This document shows positions 42,148 through 51,071 of a stretch of 64,000 nt of DNA, one piece after another (the stretch's first letter is position 1; each line of letters begins with the position of its first letter). The DNA is taken from contig NZ_CP065856.1 of NCBI RefSeq assembly GCF_016065055.1, forward strand, positions 2,231,836 through 2,295,835, read 5' to 3'. The notes beneath the pieces are model-generated. The model did no database searches. It was not told the DNA's origin and worked only from the letters and a program-made list of their open reading frames with translations. A program made the position numbers and the translations under genes. Source of the stretch: Halosimplex litoreum. GTDB taxonomy: Archaea > Halobacteriota > Halobacteria > Halobacteriales > Haloarculaceae.

Positions 42148-43218
42148 CTACTCGGTCGCCGACTCGTCGGTGGGTTCGGGGTCGTCCCGGGTCGTGGTCG
42201 CTATATCGTCGCCCGCAGCGCCCCGCAGCGCCGGCCGGGCGACCGACTCGTGCCACCGCAGTTCGCCCTCGCGCCACCGGACCCAGCCGGCCAGCGCGCC
42301 GAATCCGACGACGAGCGCACCGAGCGCGACGAGGCCGCCCTCGGGGCCGAACGAGCCGCCGGTCAGGACCGTCGGGCCGGACTGCTCGACGGCGACGACG
42401 GTCACGGGCGTCGTGAAGCCGCTGACCGGAAAGCCGAACACGGAAGCGATCGAGACGTTCCAGGTGACGTGGAGGCCGATAGCGGTCGCGATGCGACCGG
42501 TCAGGAGGTAGCTCGCGGCGAACAGGCCGCCGAACAGCGCGATGTTGACCAGCGCGAGGGCGGTGACGTTCGGGTTCGCCCCGTGGCCGACGCCGAAGGC
42601 GAGGCCGGAGACGACCGTCGCGCCGGCGAAGGCGCCGCCGAGACCGATCCCGCGCCAGCCGGCGAGTCCCTCGGCGACGTTCGTCAGGAGGTACCCGCGG
42701 AAGAGCAACTCCTCGAAGACGCCGACGCCGACGAAGTAGACGGAGACGAGCGCGAACGCCAGCGCCGGCGCGACGCTCGGCCCGATAGCCACCGAGGGGT
42801 CTGCCCTGGTGACGACGGTCCCGGTCACCCGGAGCAAGCCGGCTGCGAGTTCGACCGCGAACACCAGCCCGGGGAGTGCGACGCCGAGCGCGAGCCCGAA
42901 AGCCAGATCCGCCCACCACGCGGGCGAGCGACCGAGCCCCAGATCCGAGAGCCGGCGCCGGTCGACCAGCCGGGCGGCGGCGAGGATGCCCGCGACGAAG
43001 CCGGCGATCTGGAGCGTGCGAGCGGCGACGGAGACGAGCGCGGTCAGCGTCGCCCCGGCGGTACTCGGCGCGAGTGCGACCAGCGCCGACGACGCGAGCG
43101 CGCCCCCGACGCCGCCGACTACGAAGAGAAAGAGCGCGAGGCCGAGCCGCGGGAGCGCCCGGGGGCGGCGCTCGCGGTCGTTCCAGAACAGGCCGCGGAG
43201 ACCGGTGCCGTCCGTCAT
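42148..43218 (-). CDS. CPBP-family intramembrane metalloprotease
   Basis: This 356-residue membrane protein belongs to the CAAX-protease and bacteriocin-processing family. Motif 1 EELLFRGYLL, motif 2 with GVGHGAN and motif 3 IGLHVTWN supply the glutamates, histidines and asparagine of the active site. About eight hydrophobic segments are visible. Archaeal members have unknown substrates; CAAX processing is inferred from family only. The C-terminal tail is acidic and cytoplasmic-looking. Confidence 0.9.
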   Translation of the reverse strand: MTDGTGLRGLFWNDRERRPRALPRLGLALFLFVVGGVGGALASSALVALAPSTAGATLTALVSVAARTLQIAGFVAGILAAARLVDRRRLSDLGLGRSPAWWADLAFGLALGVALPGLVFAVELAAGLLRVTGTVVTRADPSVAIGPSVAPALAFALVSVYFVGVGVFEELLFRGYLLTNVAEGLAGWRGIGLGGAFAGATVVSGLAFGVGHGANPNVTALALVNIALFGGLFAASYLLTGRIATAIGLHVTWNVSIASVFGFPVSGFTTPVTVVAVEQSGPTVLTGGSFGPEGGLVALGALVVGFGALAGWVRWREGELRWHESVARPALRGAAGDDIATTTRDDPEPTDESATE

Positions 43219-43351
43219 CGTCCGGGAGTGGGGCCTGCGAGGCTTAAGCCCCGGGGACGGCCGCGCGGTCGCGTCCCGGCGCGGTCGCGGGACTCCGGGC
43301 GGCGCCGCCGGGAAGGAAACCCATATTGCCGGCGCGACCCACGAACGTGGT

Positions 43352-44266
43352 ATGACAAAGCGCCACGTCTCGCTGCCGCCGGGCGGCGAGGAGGGCATCC
43401 ACACGTTCATCGCGGAGGTCGACGACCGACTGTCCGGCGGGGAGGACACCTGTGACGTGGTCGAGGACGTGCTCGTCGACCTCTTCGGCGACCGGGAGGC
43501 CTACGAGCGCTGGCAGTCCGGGGGCGAGGTCACTCCCGCCGAGCGCGTCCGCCTCCAGGGGTACGACCCCTGCAACGTCACCCTCGAGAGCGAGTACTAC
43601 GCCGAGGTCGAATCGATGGACGACGGGGAGTTCGAGCGCACGAAGTACCTCCAGTGGCTCTGGCGGCAGTTCGACGCCACGCCGATGGCCGACAACGTCG
43701 AGTTCGCGCTTCGCTTCCGCCGGATGCTCGCCGACCACCTCTTCGCCGAGGTGGGCGACGACTGCCGCTTCTTCAAGGGGATCACCTTCACCTACGGCCA
43801 CAACATCTCTATCGGCGACAACGTCGTCGTCCACGACGACGTCCATCTCGACGACCGCGGCATGCTCACCGTCGGCGACCGCGTCTCCATCTCCGACGAC
43901 GCCCACGTCTACAGCCACGACCACGACGTCAACGACCAGACCGCCGTCGACAACTACCACACGATCATCGAGGACGACGCTCGCGTCACCTACGACTCGA
44001 TGGTCCGCGCCGGCGTCCGCATGGGCGAAAACTCCGTGCTCGCCGCCAAATCCATCGCCGGCACGGACGTGCCCGCCCACCACATCGCGGCGGGGACGCC
44101 GGCCAAATCGATCGCAGTCAAGGACGGCTGGGAGCCGGTCGCCGACGACCTCGAGGACGCCAACGTCGACCGCCGTGCGGAGCGGAAACTGGCGTACGAG
44201 CTGCCGGAGAATCTCGACGTCTTCGACGAGTTCCAGCGCGAGCGGCAACCGCCGGGTAACTCGTAG
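43352..44266 (+). CDS. Hexapeptide-repeat acetyltransferase (LbH, maltose O-acetyltransferase-like)
   Basis: This 304-residue protein has an N-terminal helical extension of about 130 residues and a left-handed beta helix of hexapeptide turns (GHNISIGDNVVVHDDVHLDDRG, GDRVSISDDAHVYSHDHDV). The catalytic-type histidine is in the VYSHDHD loop. The end IAAGTPAKSIAVKDGW is the usual coenzyme-A-binding turn of this group. It acetylates a sugar or sugar-like acceptor; which one is unknown. A TATA-like CCATATTG lies about 30 bases upstream of the ATG. Confidence 0.88.
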   Translation: MTKRHVSLPPGGEEGIHTFIAEVDDRLSGGEDTCDVVEDVLVDLFGDREAYERWQSGGEVTPAERVRLQGYDPCNVTLESEYYAEVESMDDGEFERTKYLQWLWRQFDATPMADNVEFALRFRRMLADHLFAEVGDDCRFFKGITFTYGHNISIGDNVVVHDDVHLDDRGMLTVGDRVSISDDAHVYSHDHDVNDQTAVDNYHTIIEDDARVTYDSMVRAGVRMGENSVLAAKSIAGTDVPAHHIAAGTPAKSIAVKDGWEPVADDLEDANVDRRAERKLAYELPENLDVFDEFQRERQPPGNS

Positions 44267-44382
44267 CGTCGTCCGGTTCTACAGGCGGGACAGGCCGAGT
44301 GCCTCGGGGTCGTCCGAGAGTCTTCGATTCGCGCGAGGACGAGAGCGCGACGCTCGCTCGAACCACTCGACCCAGAGGCGGT

Positions 44383-45237
44383 TCACTGCTCACGTAGCGT
44401 TACGTCGCCGTTTGTCGACCGGAGTTCGAGCGCGTGCTCGCCCGCGCCTATCGTCCCCTCGACGCGGTGTTCGCCCGACGACTCGATAGTCAACTGCGCG
44501 CCCTCGACGGTGGCGTCGCCGTTGGTCGTCTCCAGCGTCACCGCCGCCGAGAGGTCGTCGGCGACAGCGGCGACCACGTCGCCGTTGCGTGACCGGCAGG
44601 TCGCGTCTTCGCGGAGGGCGGACACGTCGACGGTCACGTCGCCGTTGGTCGTCTCCGCGCCGTCGAGACCGCTTACGTCGCCCGCGGTGAGGTCGCCGTT
44701 GGTCGATTCGACGGTGACGAAGCCGTCGACGCCGGTCACGTCCACATCGCCGTTGGCCGAGCTGTAGGTCCCGTCTCCCGCGACGCCCTCGGCCTCGATA
44801 TCCCCGTTGCTCGACGACGTCTCGACGACGGCGAGCTCCTCCGGGACCGACAGGTCGAGGGTCACGGAGACGTCCGCGTCCGGGTCCAGCGGCCGCGGTG
44901 CGACGGTGAGTCGGCCGTCCTCGACGCGCCCCTCGACAGTCACCTCGTCGAGGGCGTCCTCGCCGGAACTCGACTCCTTTCGGACGGTACCCGAAACCGC
45001 CTCGCCGTCGCCGGGCGAGAGGGTCACGTCGCCGGAGTCGGTCCGGACGGCGAGTTCGTCGGCGCCACTGGGGTCGAACGACCGCTCGACGCGTTCGGTG
45101 TACGGTTCGGTCGAGAGCACGCAGCCCGCGAGGCCGACGGCGCCGACGAGTCCGGCGCCCGCACGGAGGAACCGGCGGCGGGACGGGTCGGGCGACGAGT
45201 CGCCCGGTCGGTCGGAAGGAGAGGCGACGGGGGACAT
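44383..45237 (-). CDS. DUF4097-type beta-helix lipoprotein (Tat, lipobox)
   Basis: This 284-residue protein has SRRRFLRAGAG and a lipobox VGLAGC near residue 39, so it is Tat-exported and lipid-anchored. The rest is a repetitive beta-strand domain with the unit SxNGD or TNGDVTV recurring (SSSNGDIEAEG, SSANGDVDVTG, ESTNGDLTAG, ETTNGDVTVD, RSRNGDVVAA, ETTNGDATVEG, RSTNGDVTLRE), as in the DUF4097 adhesin-like family. Function unknown, probably envelope. A GTG start six codons upstream exists. It lies 43 bases downstream of the sensor kinase gene on the same strand. Confidence 0.88.
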   Translation of the reverse strand: MSPVASPSDRPGDSSPDPSRRRFLRAGAGLVGAVGLAGCVLSTEPYTERVERSFDPSGADELAVRTDSGDVTLSPGDGEAVSGTVRKESSSGEDALDEVTVEGRVEDGRLTVAPRPLDPDADVSVTLDLSVPEELAVVETSSSNGDIEAEGVAGDGTYSSANGDVDVTGVDGFVTVESTNGDLTAGDVSGLDGAETTNGDVTVDVSALREDATCRSRNGDVVAAVADDLSAAVTLETTNGDATVEGAQLTIESSGEHRVEGTIGAGEHALELRSTNGDVTLREQ

Positions 45238-45279
45238 GTTCGTCCGGACCGACACGTCAGATCGGCAAAAACGTGACGA

Positions 45280-46443
45280 TCACAGGGTTAGCTTCCGCTT
45301 CTCGCCGGTTGCGGCGGTCGCGTCGGTGCCGTCGGTGACGAGGGGGAATCGGACGACGAACTCCGTTCCGTCCGGTCCGGTCTCGCCGAGGGCGAGTCGG
45401 CCGCCGTAGACCTGCACGAGGTGGTTCGTGAGGCACAGTCCGTAGCCGTGATCGCCCGATTCGGGTGGGTCGAACAGTGTCTCACGAGCCGTCGGCGGGA
45501 TACCGTCGCCGTCGTCGCGGACCCGCACCGTCGCCCACTCTTCGCCGCTGGCGACCGTCACCGCGATAGATAGGTCGTCTCCGTTGTGTTCGATCGCGTT
45601 CTCGAGGAGGTTGCGGAACACGCGGTTGCAGAGGTCACCGGCGCGGGCGCGAACGCCGTCGGGACCGCGCACGTCGACGCTGACCTCGGGGTTGGTCCGA
45701 CGGGCCTGTTCAGCCTCCGCCTCGACGACCGCTCGGACGTCCACGGGCGTCAGGTCGGGGTCGTAGTCCGAAGCGTCGAGGATCGTCCGAATAGACCCGA
45801 CGAAGGCGGCGATCTCGTCGCTACTGTCACGGATCGTCGCCAGGTGAACGGCGGCCTCGCCGTCCACGTCGACCTCGCGGTCGAGCAGGGACGCGTAGCC
45901 GTTGATCTTCTGGGCCTCGTTGAGCACCTCGTGGCGGAGGTAGTGGTTGAGATACTCCAGTTGACTCCGCTCGCGCTCCGTGCGGCGGGCGACCGCTATG
46001 GACTCGTTGCGCTCGCGTTCGCGCTGTTTCGACCGGATCGAGAAGACGCCCATCACGGTCCCCGACGAGGCGCCGAAGCCGACCGAGAGCAAGAGGATCA
46101 GCCACTGCTCGCCCGGGTCGAACCGCGTCTCGACGACGACGAGCGCGGCGTACATCGCGAGGGCGAAAAACAGCGCCATCCCGACGGTCCACCGGACGAT
46201 CCGCGGACGGAGGTCGGCGTCGACCGTGGTGTCACGGAGCCACACCGTCCCGCCGAGCAGGACGACCGTCGGCACCCCCAAAAGGATCACTTCGAGGTAG
46301 CCGTCCAGGCTCGCGTCGGCGATCTCACGGGCGTCTCGAAATATATAGAAAAACGAGATGTACGATATCGTGAACGATACCCAGAGACACGTCATCCCGA
46401 ACTGTGCGGAATCTCGTCGGAGCGTTCTCAGCACAGCCGACAC
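45280..46443 (-). CDS. Membrane sensor histidine kinase
   Basis: This 387-residue kinase has four hydrophobic N-terminal segments (about 17-35, 48-70, 82-104, 112-130), a coiled-coil-like linker, a dimerisation/phosphoacceptor helix with His in LRHEVLNEAQKINGY, an N box RNLLENAIEHN, and G boxes VRDDGDGI and DHGYGLCL. It has no response-regulator partner nearby, a frequent orphan arrangement in haloarchaea. The DUF4097 lipoprotein gene follows 43 bases downstream. Signal unknown. Confidence 0.92.
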   Translation of the reverse strand: MSAVLRTLRRDSAQFGMTCLWVSFTISYISFFYIFRDAREIADASLDGYLEVILLGVPTVVLLGGTVWLRDTTVDADLRPRIVRWTVGMALFFALAMYAALVVVETRFDPGEQWLILLLSVGFGASSGTVMGVFSIRSKQRERERNESIAVARRTERERSQLEYLNHYLRHEVLNEAQKINGYASLLDREVDVDGEAAVHLATIRDSSDEIAAFVGSIRTILDASDYDPDLTPVDVRAVVEAEAEQARRTNPEVSVDVRGPDGVRARAGDLCNRVFRNLLENAIEHNGDDLSIAVTVASGEEWATVRVRDDGDGIPPTARETLFDPPESGDHGYGLCLTNHLVQVYGGRLALGETGPDGTEFVVRFPLVTDGTDATAATGEKRKLTL

Positions 46444-46561
46444 TGTCGGTGCGATCGACGCATTTGGATTTCAACGTTGGTATGTGGACTATATACTTCG
46501 CTGTATCGGGGCGCCGATCTCATAGCAGCGGTTTTGCGGTGCGGGGTGGGACCCGGAAACG

Positions 46562-47278
46562 ATGGGAACGGAGGGCGACCAACCGGCGGGCGACGGCGGC
46601 GCCGATGGGTACGGGCGCGGACCGAGCGGGGACGGACCGAGCGCAACCGGACTGGACGCCGGACCCGGCGTAACCGGACTGGACGCCGGAGTTGGACGCG
46701 ACGTCCGAGTCGAATCGGGCGATGCCGGGTCGGATCCGGGACCCGGGTCGCTGGAGCGCAACGTGGCGTTCGCCGCGGCGAGCGCGGTGCTGTTCGCGCT
46801 CGGACTGCTGTTCACCGAGTCGTTCGGCGAAGTCGCCGTCGACGTGGACCTCAAGCCCTTCTTCATTCCGTACCTCCTGATAGTCGCCGCACGCGCCGCC
46901 ATCCCCACGATGGCCGTCGGGCTCGGTGCGGCGCTCGGCGAGGGCGTCCTCGACGTGTTCGAGGGGTACGAACTGGACGACCCGATCGGGTTCATCGGGT
47001 ACGTCGTCGGGTTCTCCGCGTTCGGGTGGTACCTCCACGACGTGGCCGAGGACCCGACCCGACCTCGGTCGCTGGCCGTCGGCGCGACGCTCGGGGCGTT
47101 CGTCCAGGCGGTCTTCGAGGGCGTCGCGTACCTCACCGTCGAGGAGACCGCGACCGCCGCCGACGCCGCGGTCAGCACGCTCGGGAACACGGTCACGCAC
47201 GGCCTGGTCCTGGGCGCGATCCCGCTGGTCGTCCTCCTCCCGCGAGTGCGAGCGCCCCTGCGACGACTCGCCGACTGA
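46562..47278 (+). CDS. Multispan membrane protein with disordered N-terminus
   Basis: This 238-residue protein has a Gly/Asp-rich disordered first 62 residues with an internal near-repeat (SATGLDAGPGV and VTGLDAGVGRD) and then about five hydrophobic segments. The block GLGAALGEGVLDVFEGYELDDPIG followed by FIGYVVGFSAFGWYL resembles substrate-binding subunits of ECF importers, but this is only a visual impression. Function unknown. It is divergent from the histidine kinase. Confidence 0.7.
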   Translation: MGTEGDQPAGDGGADGYGRGPSGDGPSATGLDAGPGVTGLDAGVGRDVRVESGDAGSDPGPGSLERNVAFAAASAVLFALGLLFTESFGEVAVDVDLKPFFIPYLLIVAARAAIPTMAVGLGAALGEGVLDVFEGYELDDPIGFIGYVVGFSAFGWYLHDVAEDPTRPRSLAVGATLGAFVQAVFEGVAYLTVEETATAADAAVSTLGNTVTHGLVLGAIPLVVLLPRVRAPLRRLAD

Positions 47279-47372
47279 CGCCCACCGCCCCGCGGTCGCG
47301 GGACGCTCCCCGACCCGCTGGGTTTCACCTCCCGGCCAAACACCCAAGTGCAGTGGCAACGTATCTCATGGT

Positions 47373-47666
47373 ATGGAACCGTGGGGCTGGATCCTCGTCT
47401 ACCTCGCCGGGTTCACCCTCCTGCAGCTGTTGCTGGTCCGGTACTTCTCCGAAGACCGGTCGCTGGGCGGCGTCTCGCTGGAGTCGAACGAGGCCTCGCC
47501 ACCGCAGTCGGGGGAACGCGGCCGGTCGGTCGGTGAGGGCGACGCCCGGTCGCACGAGGGAGCCGACGAGGGCGGCGACGGCGTCCGCTGTCACCAGTGT
47601 GGGACCGAAAACGCCGACGAGGGGGCCTACACCTACTGCCACGAGTGTCTGGCGCAGCTCCGGTGA
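47373..47666 (+). CDS. Membrane-anchored zinc-ribbon protein 1
   Basis: This 97-residue protein has one N-terminal hydrophobic helix (WGWILVYLAGFTLLQLLLVRYF), a disordered acidic linker and a C-terminal zinc ribbon CHQCGTENADEGAYTYCHECL with two CxxC pairs. The next gene has the same architecture. Such proteins are common in haloarchaea and unassigned. Confidence 0.75.
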   Translation: MEPWGWILVYLAGFTLLQLLLVRYFSEDRSLGGVSLESNEASPPQSGERGRSVGEGDARSHEGADEGGDGVRCHQCGTENADEGAYTYCHECLAQLR

Positions 47667-47739
47667 GTCGTCCCGGTTCGGTATCATCGTCGATACTCGC
47701 GGCCGAACCCTGAAGTCGGGTCCGTCGGAACCTCCGGGC

Positions 47740-48051
47740 ATGGACGGCTGGGCGTTCGCGGCACTCGCGCTCGGGGTCGTGCTCTGTTTCGAGTTCGTCC
47801 TCTTTCGCTACTTCGCGCCCGATCGGTCGGCACCGGCGGGAGTCGACGGTGCGGGCGAACAGCCAGAATCCGGTGCGAGTAACGTGACGGGCGGCCCCGT
47901 GAGCGGTCGCGGTGCGTACACCGAGTGCGATCGCGGGGCCGACTCCGCTCCGACGCCCGGTCACACCGTCGTCTGCGGGCACTGCGGGGCGGCCAACACG
48001 GACGCACCGGCGGTCGTCTTCTGCCGCTCGTGTCTCGGCCGACTGGGCTGA
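47740..48051 (+). CDS. Membrane-anchored zinc-ribbon protein 2
   Basis: This 103-residue paralogue of the preceding gene has the helix WAFAALALGVVLCFEFVLFRYFAPDRS (compare LLLVRYFSEDRS) and a zinc ribbon CGHCGAANTDAPAVVFCRSCLGRL. Tandem duplication is clear from the shared RYFxxDRS junction. Function unknown. Confidence 0.75.
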   Translation: MDGWAFAALALGVVLCFEFVLFRYFAPDRSAPAGVDGAGEQPESGASNVTGGPVSGRGAYTECDRGADSAPTPGHTVVCGHCGAANTDAPAVVFCRSCLGRLG

Positions 48052-48158
48052 ACGGACCCCGTCGACGACCGCACCCGACCGCGACCGACCGACGAGACCA
48101 CGACGGAGCGGCGATCCGGCGCGTACTGTTATCAGCGGTGAAAAACGAGGGGCAAAGG

Positions 48159-48166
48159 TCTATATC
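48159..48166 (+). promoter_or_regulatory. TATA box of the RAD55-like gene
   Basis: TCTATATC lies 21-28 bases before the ATG at 48187. With the usual archaeal spacing, transcription would begin at or very near the ATG, giving a leaderless mRNA. No Shine-Dalgarno sequence is seen before the ATG, which agrees. Confidence 0.55.
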
Positions 48167-48186
48167 GGGAGCGTCGATCCGACGGT

Positions 48187-48873
48187 ATGCGCGTGTCAAG
48201 CGGCGTCCCTGGGTTCGACGAGCTGGTCCAGGGCGGCCTCCTGAAAGACAGGCTCTACGTGGTGAGCGGTCCCCCGGGGAGCGGGAAGACGACCTTCTCC
48301 TCGCAGTTCATCACGCAGGGCGCCAAGGCGGGGGAGAACTGCCTCTACGTGACGATGCACGAGACTAAAGAGGAGCTGATGCAGGACATGTCGGGCTACG
48401 ACTTCGGCTTCGACCAGGTGATGGCCTCCGGGAAGGTGCAGTTCCTCAACCTGATGACCGACGGCGGCAAGCGGACGATCACTCAGTTCGGCACGGAGGG
48501 CGGGCTCACCAATCGCATCGTCGCGTTCCTCGAACAGCAGGACATCGACCGTGCGGTCATCGACTCGACGATGCTGCTCCAGCACTTCTTCAACGACATG
48601 GCCGACGAGATCACCGGCTTTCTCTCGGCGCTGAAACAGACCGGGACGACGATCGTCCTCATCTCGGAGATGACCGACCCGTCCTCCTACGCCGACGAAC
48701 ACTACCTCGCCCACGGCGTCATCTTCTTCCACAACTACTTGGAGAAGGGGGGGATGACCCGCGGGGTTCAGGTGATCAAGATGCGCGGGACGGCCATCGA
48801 CTGCGACATCCGCGCGATCGACTTCTCCGACAGGGGGCTGCGGGTGCGGCCGGAGCAGAAAGTCGAGGCCTGA
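48187..48873 (+). CDS. RAD55/KaiC-like RecA-fold ATPase
   Basis: This 228-residue single-domain ATPase has Walker A GPPGSGKTT at 28-36, and a hydrophobic beta strand before AVIDSTMLL (about 118-126) as Walker B region. It starts MRVSSGVPGFDELVQGG, the KaiC-type entry. Haloarchaea have many such proteins (RAD55 family or circadian-clock-like) with signalling rather than recombination roles. It is followed after three bases by a small acidic gene that is probably its partner. Confidence 0.9.
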   Translation: MRVSSGVPGFDELVQGGLLKDRLYVVSGPPGSGKTTFSSQFITQGAKAGENCLYVTMHETKEELMQDMSGYDFGFDQVMASGKVQFLNLMTDGGKRTITQFGTEGGLTNRIVAFLEQQDIDRAVIDSTMLLQHFFNDMADEITGFLSALKQTGTTIVLISEMTDPSSYADEHYLAHGVIFFHNYLEKGGMTRGVQVIKMRGTAIDCDIRAIDFSDRGLRVRPEQKVEA

Positions 48874-48876
48874 CCC

Positions 48877-49284
48877 ATGGGACTGTACGAACGGAAGTAC
48901 GGCACGTCGTGGACGGCCCTCGACAGGGACGAGGCGACCGAGCGCGCCTACGCTCTCGGCGTCGCCGAGTCCCTCGGCGAGTACGACCGCGAGGAGTTCG
49001 AGGCCGTCCACGACGAGATGGACACCGCCTACACCAAGAGCATCGTCGAGCTCGCCTTCCGCGAGGGGAAAAACGAGGGTCGCGAGGCCGCCCCGGCGGA
49101 CGCCGACGAGGAGCAGGTGTGGGACGAGCTCGTCGAGGGCGAGACGGTCACCGTCGACGAGGACGACCTCCCCACTGGCGGGCGCGACGGGCTCCCCGAA
49201 GCCGTCGACAAGTTCGAGGGCCTCGAGAAGCCCGACCCCGACGAGATCGACGCGACCGACCGGCCGGACTTCCTCGACAAGTAG
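48877..49284 (+). CDS. Small acidic protein in operon with the RAD55-like ATPase
   Basis: This 135-residue protein has a helical first half (DEATERAYALGVAESLGEYDREEFEAVHDEM) and an acidic disordered second half. It starts three bases after the ATPase stop, with no room for a promoter, so the two are made together. No domain recognised; by context it is an accessory or signalling partner of the ATPase. Confidence 0.72.
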   Translation: MGLYERKYGTSWTALDRDEATERAYALGVAESLGEYDREEFEAVHDEMDTAYTKSIVELAFREGKNEGREAAPADADEEQVWDELVEGETVTVDEDDLPTGGRDGLPEAVDKFEGLEKPDPDEIDATDRPDFLDK

Positions 49285-49343
49285 GCGGCCGTCGGACTCG
49301 CGTCGACCGCAACCGGCTTGACCGCCCGGTCCCACAGAGGGGT

Positions 49344-50156
49344 ATGGTCGCCGCGGATCTCCACGTTCACACCGACAACTCCGACGGAACCTTCCGTCTC
49401 TCCGAGGTGCCGCCCGCGGCGCGAGCGGCCGGGCTCGACGCCGTCGCGATCACCGACCACGACCGCGTTCACCCCGACCTGGACGCGCCCGTCGTCGAAC
49501 GCGACGGGGTCACCGTGGTCCACGGCATCGAACTCCGCGTCGAGGCGGACGACCAGCGCGTCGACGTGCTGGGCTACGGCGTCACCCCGACCGACGCGCT
49601 CGTCGCCGAGATCGACCGCCTCCAGCGCGACCGCGTCGAGCGCGGCCGCACGATCGTCGACCGCGTCGAGGAGCGGCTCGGCCACGCGATCCCGGCCGAG
49701 CCCGAGCCGGGACTGGGCCGGCCGGACATCGCGCGGGCGGTGATCGAGAGCGACGACGACTACGACTCGATCCCCGACGTCTTCGGCGGCCTCATCGGCG
49801 AGGGCGACCCCTGTTACGTCGCCCGCGACGTCCCCTCGTTCGAGCACGGCCGCGAGCTCCTGAGCGACGCGTGCGCCCTCGTCAGCCTCGCACACCCGCT
49901 GCGCTACCCGGAACCCGAGGCGGCGCTGGAACTCGCCCCTCGGCTCGACGCCGTCGAAGTCGCGTACCCCTACGGCGCCCGGGCCCACACCGGCGCGAAC
50001 GGTGAGCTGGCCGTCGAAGACGTACGCACGGTCGCCGAGCGAAACGACCTGACCGTCACGGGCGGGAGCGACGCGCACGACCGCTCGCTCGGCGAGACCG
50101 GCCTGTCGACCGACGAGTACGAGCGGGTCCGCGACGCCCTCGGCGTCGCCCCGTGA
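49344..50156 (+). CDS. PHP-domain metal-dependent phosphoesterase
   Basis: This 270-residue PHP protein has the four motif blocks DLHVHTDNSDGT (5-16), ITDHDRV (about 38-44), SLAHPLRYP and GGSDAHD near the C-terminus. It is similar in size to the TrpH/YciV group, which hydrolyse nucleoside 3',5'-bisphosphates or small RNA ends. Exact substrate is not determined by sequence. It stands 59 bases after the RAD55 partner and may share its transcript. Confidence 0.9.
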   Translation: MVAADLHVHTDNSDGTFRLSEVPPAARAAGLDAVAITDHDRVHPDLDAPVVERDGVTVVHGIELRVEADDQRVDVLGYGVTPTDALVAEIDRLQRDRVERGRTIVDRVEERLGHAIPAEPEPGLGRPDIARAVIESDDDYDSIPDVFGGLIGEGDPCYVARDVPSFEHGRELLSDACALVSLAHPLRYPEPEAALELAPRLDAVEVAYPYGARAHTGANGELAVEDVRTVAERNDLTVTGGSDAHDRSLGETGLSTDEYERVRDALGVAP

Positions 50157-50300
50157 CCGGCCACGTCTCGTCGTGACCGGTCGGCTGGTCCCCCGCCCGA
50201 CCGATCCGTCGTGGGTATGCCGCCCGAGCGCTACGTCAGCGGCCGCCGCGTCGGTCTCCGCGGCCGCAGGGTTCAATGCCCCTCGGATCCAAGCACGGGT

Positions 50301-50465
50301 ATGCAGTGCCACTACTGCGACCGCGAGGCCGAGATCGCCGTCGAGAAAGACGGCGTCAAGGTCGGGGTCTGCAAGACGCACTTCCGCGAGCAGATGGAGG
50401 AGATCGCCGACTCGGACTGGCTCGACGGGATCGAAGAGGACCTCGACATCGACCGCGCCGAGTGA
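50301..50465 (+). CDS. Small zinc-binding protein (probably DUF6757)
   Basis: This 54-residue protein starts MQCHYCDREAEIAVEKDG and has CKTHFREQ, giving a CxxC...CxxH zinc site. The remainder is acidic and helical. The short haloarchaeal family of this form is, as far as I recall, DUF6757. An upstream in-frame start at 50211 exists, but the zinc site at the very N-terminus favours the ATG at 50301. Confidence 0.78.
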   Translation: MQCHYCDREAEIAVEKDGVKVGVCKTHFREQMEEIADSDWLDGIEEDLDIDRAE

Positions 50466-50603
50466 GCGCCCGGGCCGCATACGCCACCGCTCAGTGGACC
50501 GCTCGCCGTCGCCCTGTTCGCCGCCCTCCCGCCCGCTCGTGCCCCGCTCGGTTCGCGCTCGCCCCACACGAGGCTTTACTGACTCGCCGCCGTAGCCGCC
50601 GCT

Positions 50604-51071
50604 ATGGACCACGTCGACCGCGAGGACGTCGAACGGCGGATGGGACCGGCCGCCGACAAGCGCGCGCTCGCCGCCGCGCTCGGGACGGCGGAACTGGCGC
50701 TGAACTACTACGAACTCGACCCCGGCGACAGCTTCGGCTTCGGTTACCACCGCCACCCCGACCAGGAGGAGGTCTTCTACGTGATCGAGGGGACGGCGAC
50801 CTTCGAGACCGAGGACGGCGACGTGGCCGTTTCCGCGGGCGAGGCCGTCCGCTTCGCCCCCGGCGAGTGGCAGCTGGGCCGCAACGCCGGCGACGAGCGC
50901 GTGGTCGCGCTCGCGATGGGCGCCCCGAAAGACGCCGGACGGACCGAGATGCTCCGGGAGTGCCCCGACTGCGGCGGCCGCACCGAGGGGACCGTCGAGA
51001 TGGCCGACGACCGCGAGGCGCTCGTGACTCGCTGCACGGACTGCGGCGCCGAGACCGGGCGGTTCACCTGA
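50604..51071 (+). CDS. Cupin plus zinc-ribbon protein
   Basis: This 155-residue protein has a single-domain cupin with motif 1 HRHPDQEEVFYVIEGTATF and motif 2 AGEAVRFAPGEWQLGRN, followed by a zinc ribbon CPDCGG ... CTDCGAETG. The combination suggests a metal-binding regulatory or binding protein rather than a known enzyme. Its last eight bases overlap the 3' end of the convergent membrane-protein gene. Confidence 0.86.
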   Translation: MDHVDREDVERRMGPAADKRALAAALGTAELALNYYELDPGDSFGFGYHRHPDQEEVFYVIEGTATFETEDGDVAVSAGEAVRFAPGEWQLGRNAGDERVVALAMGAPKDAGRTEMLRECPDCGGRTEGTVEMADDREALVTRCTDCGAETGRFT

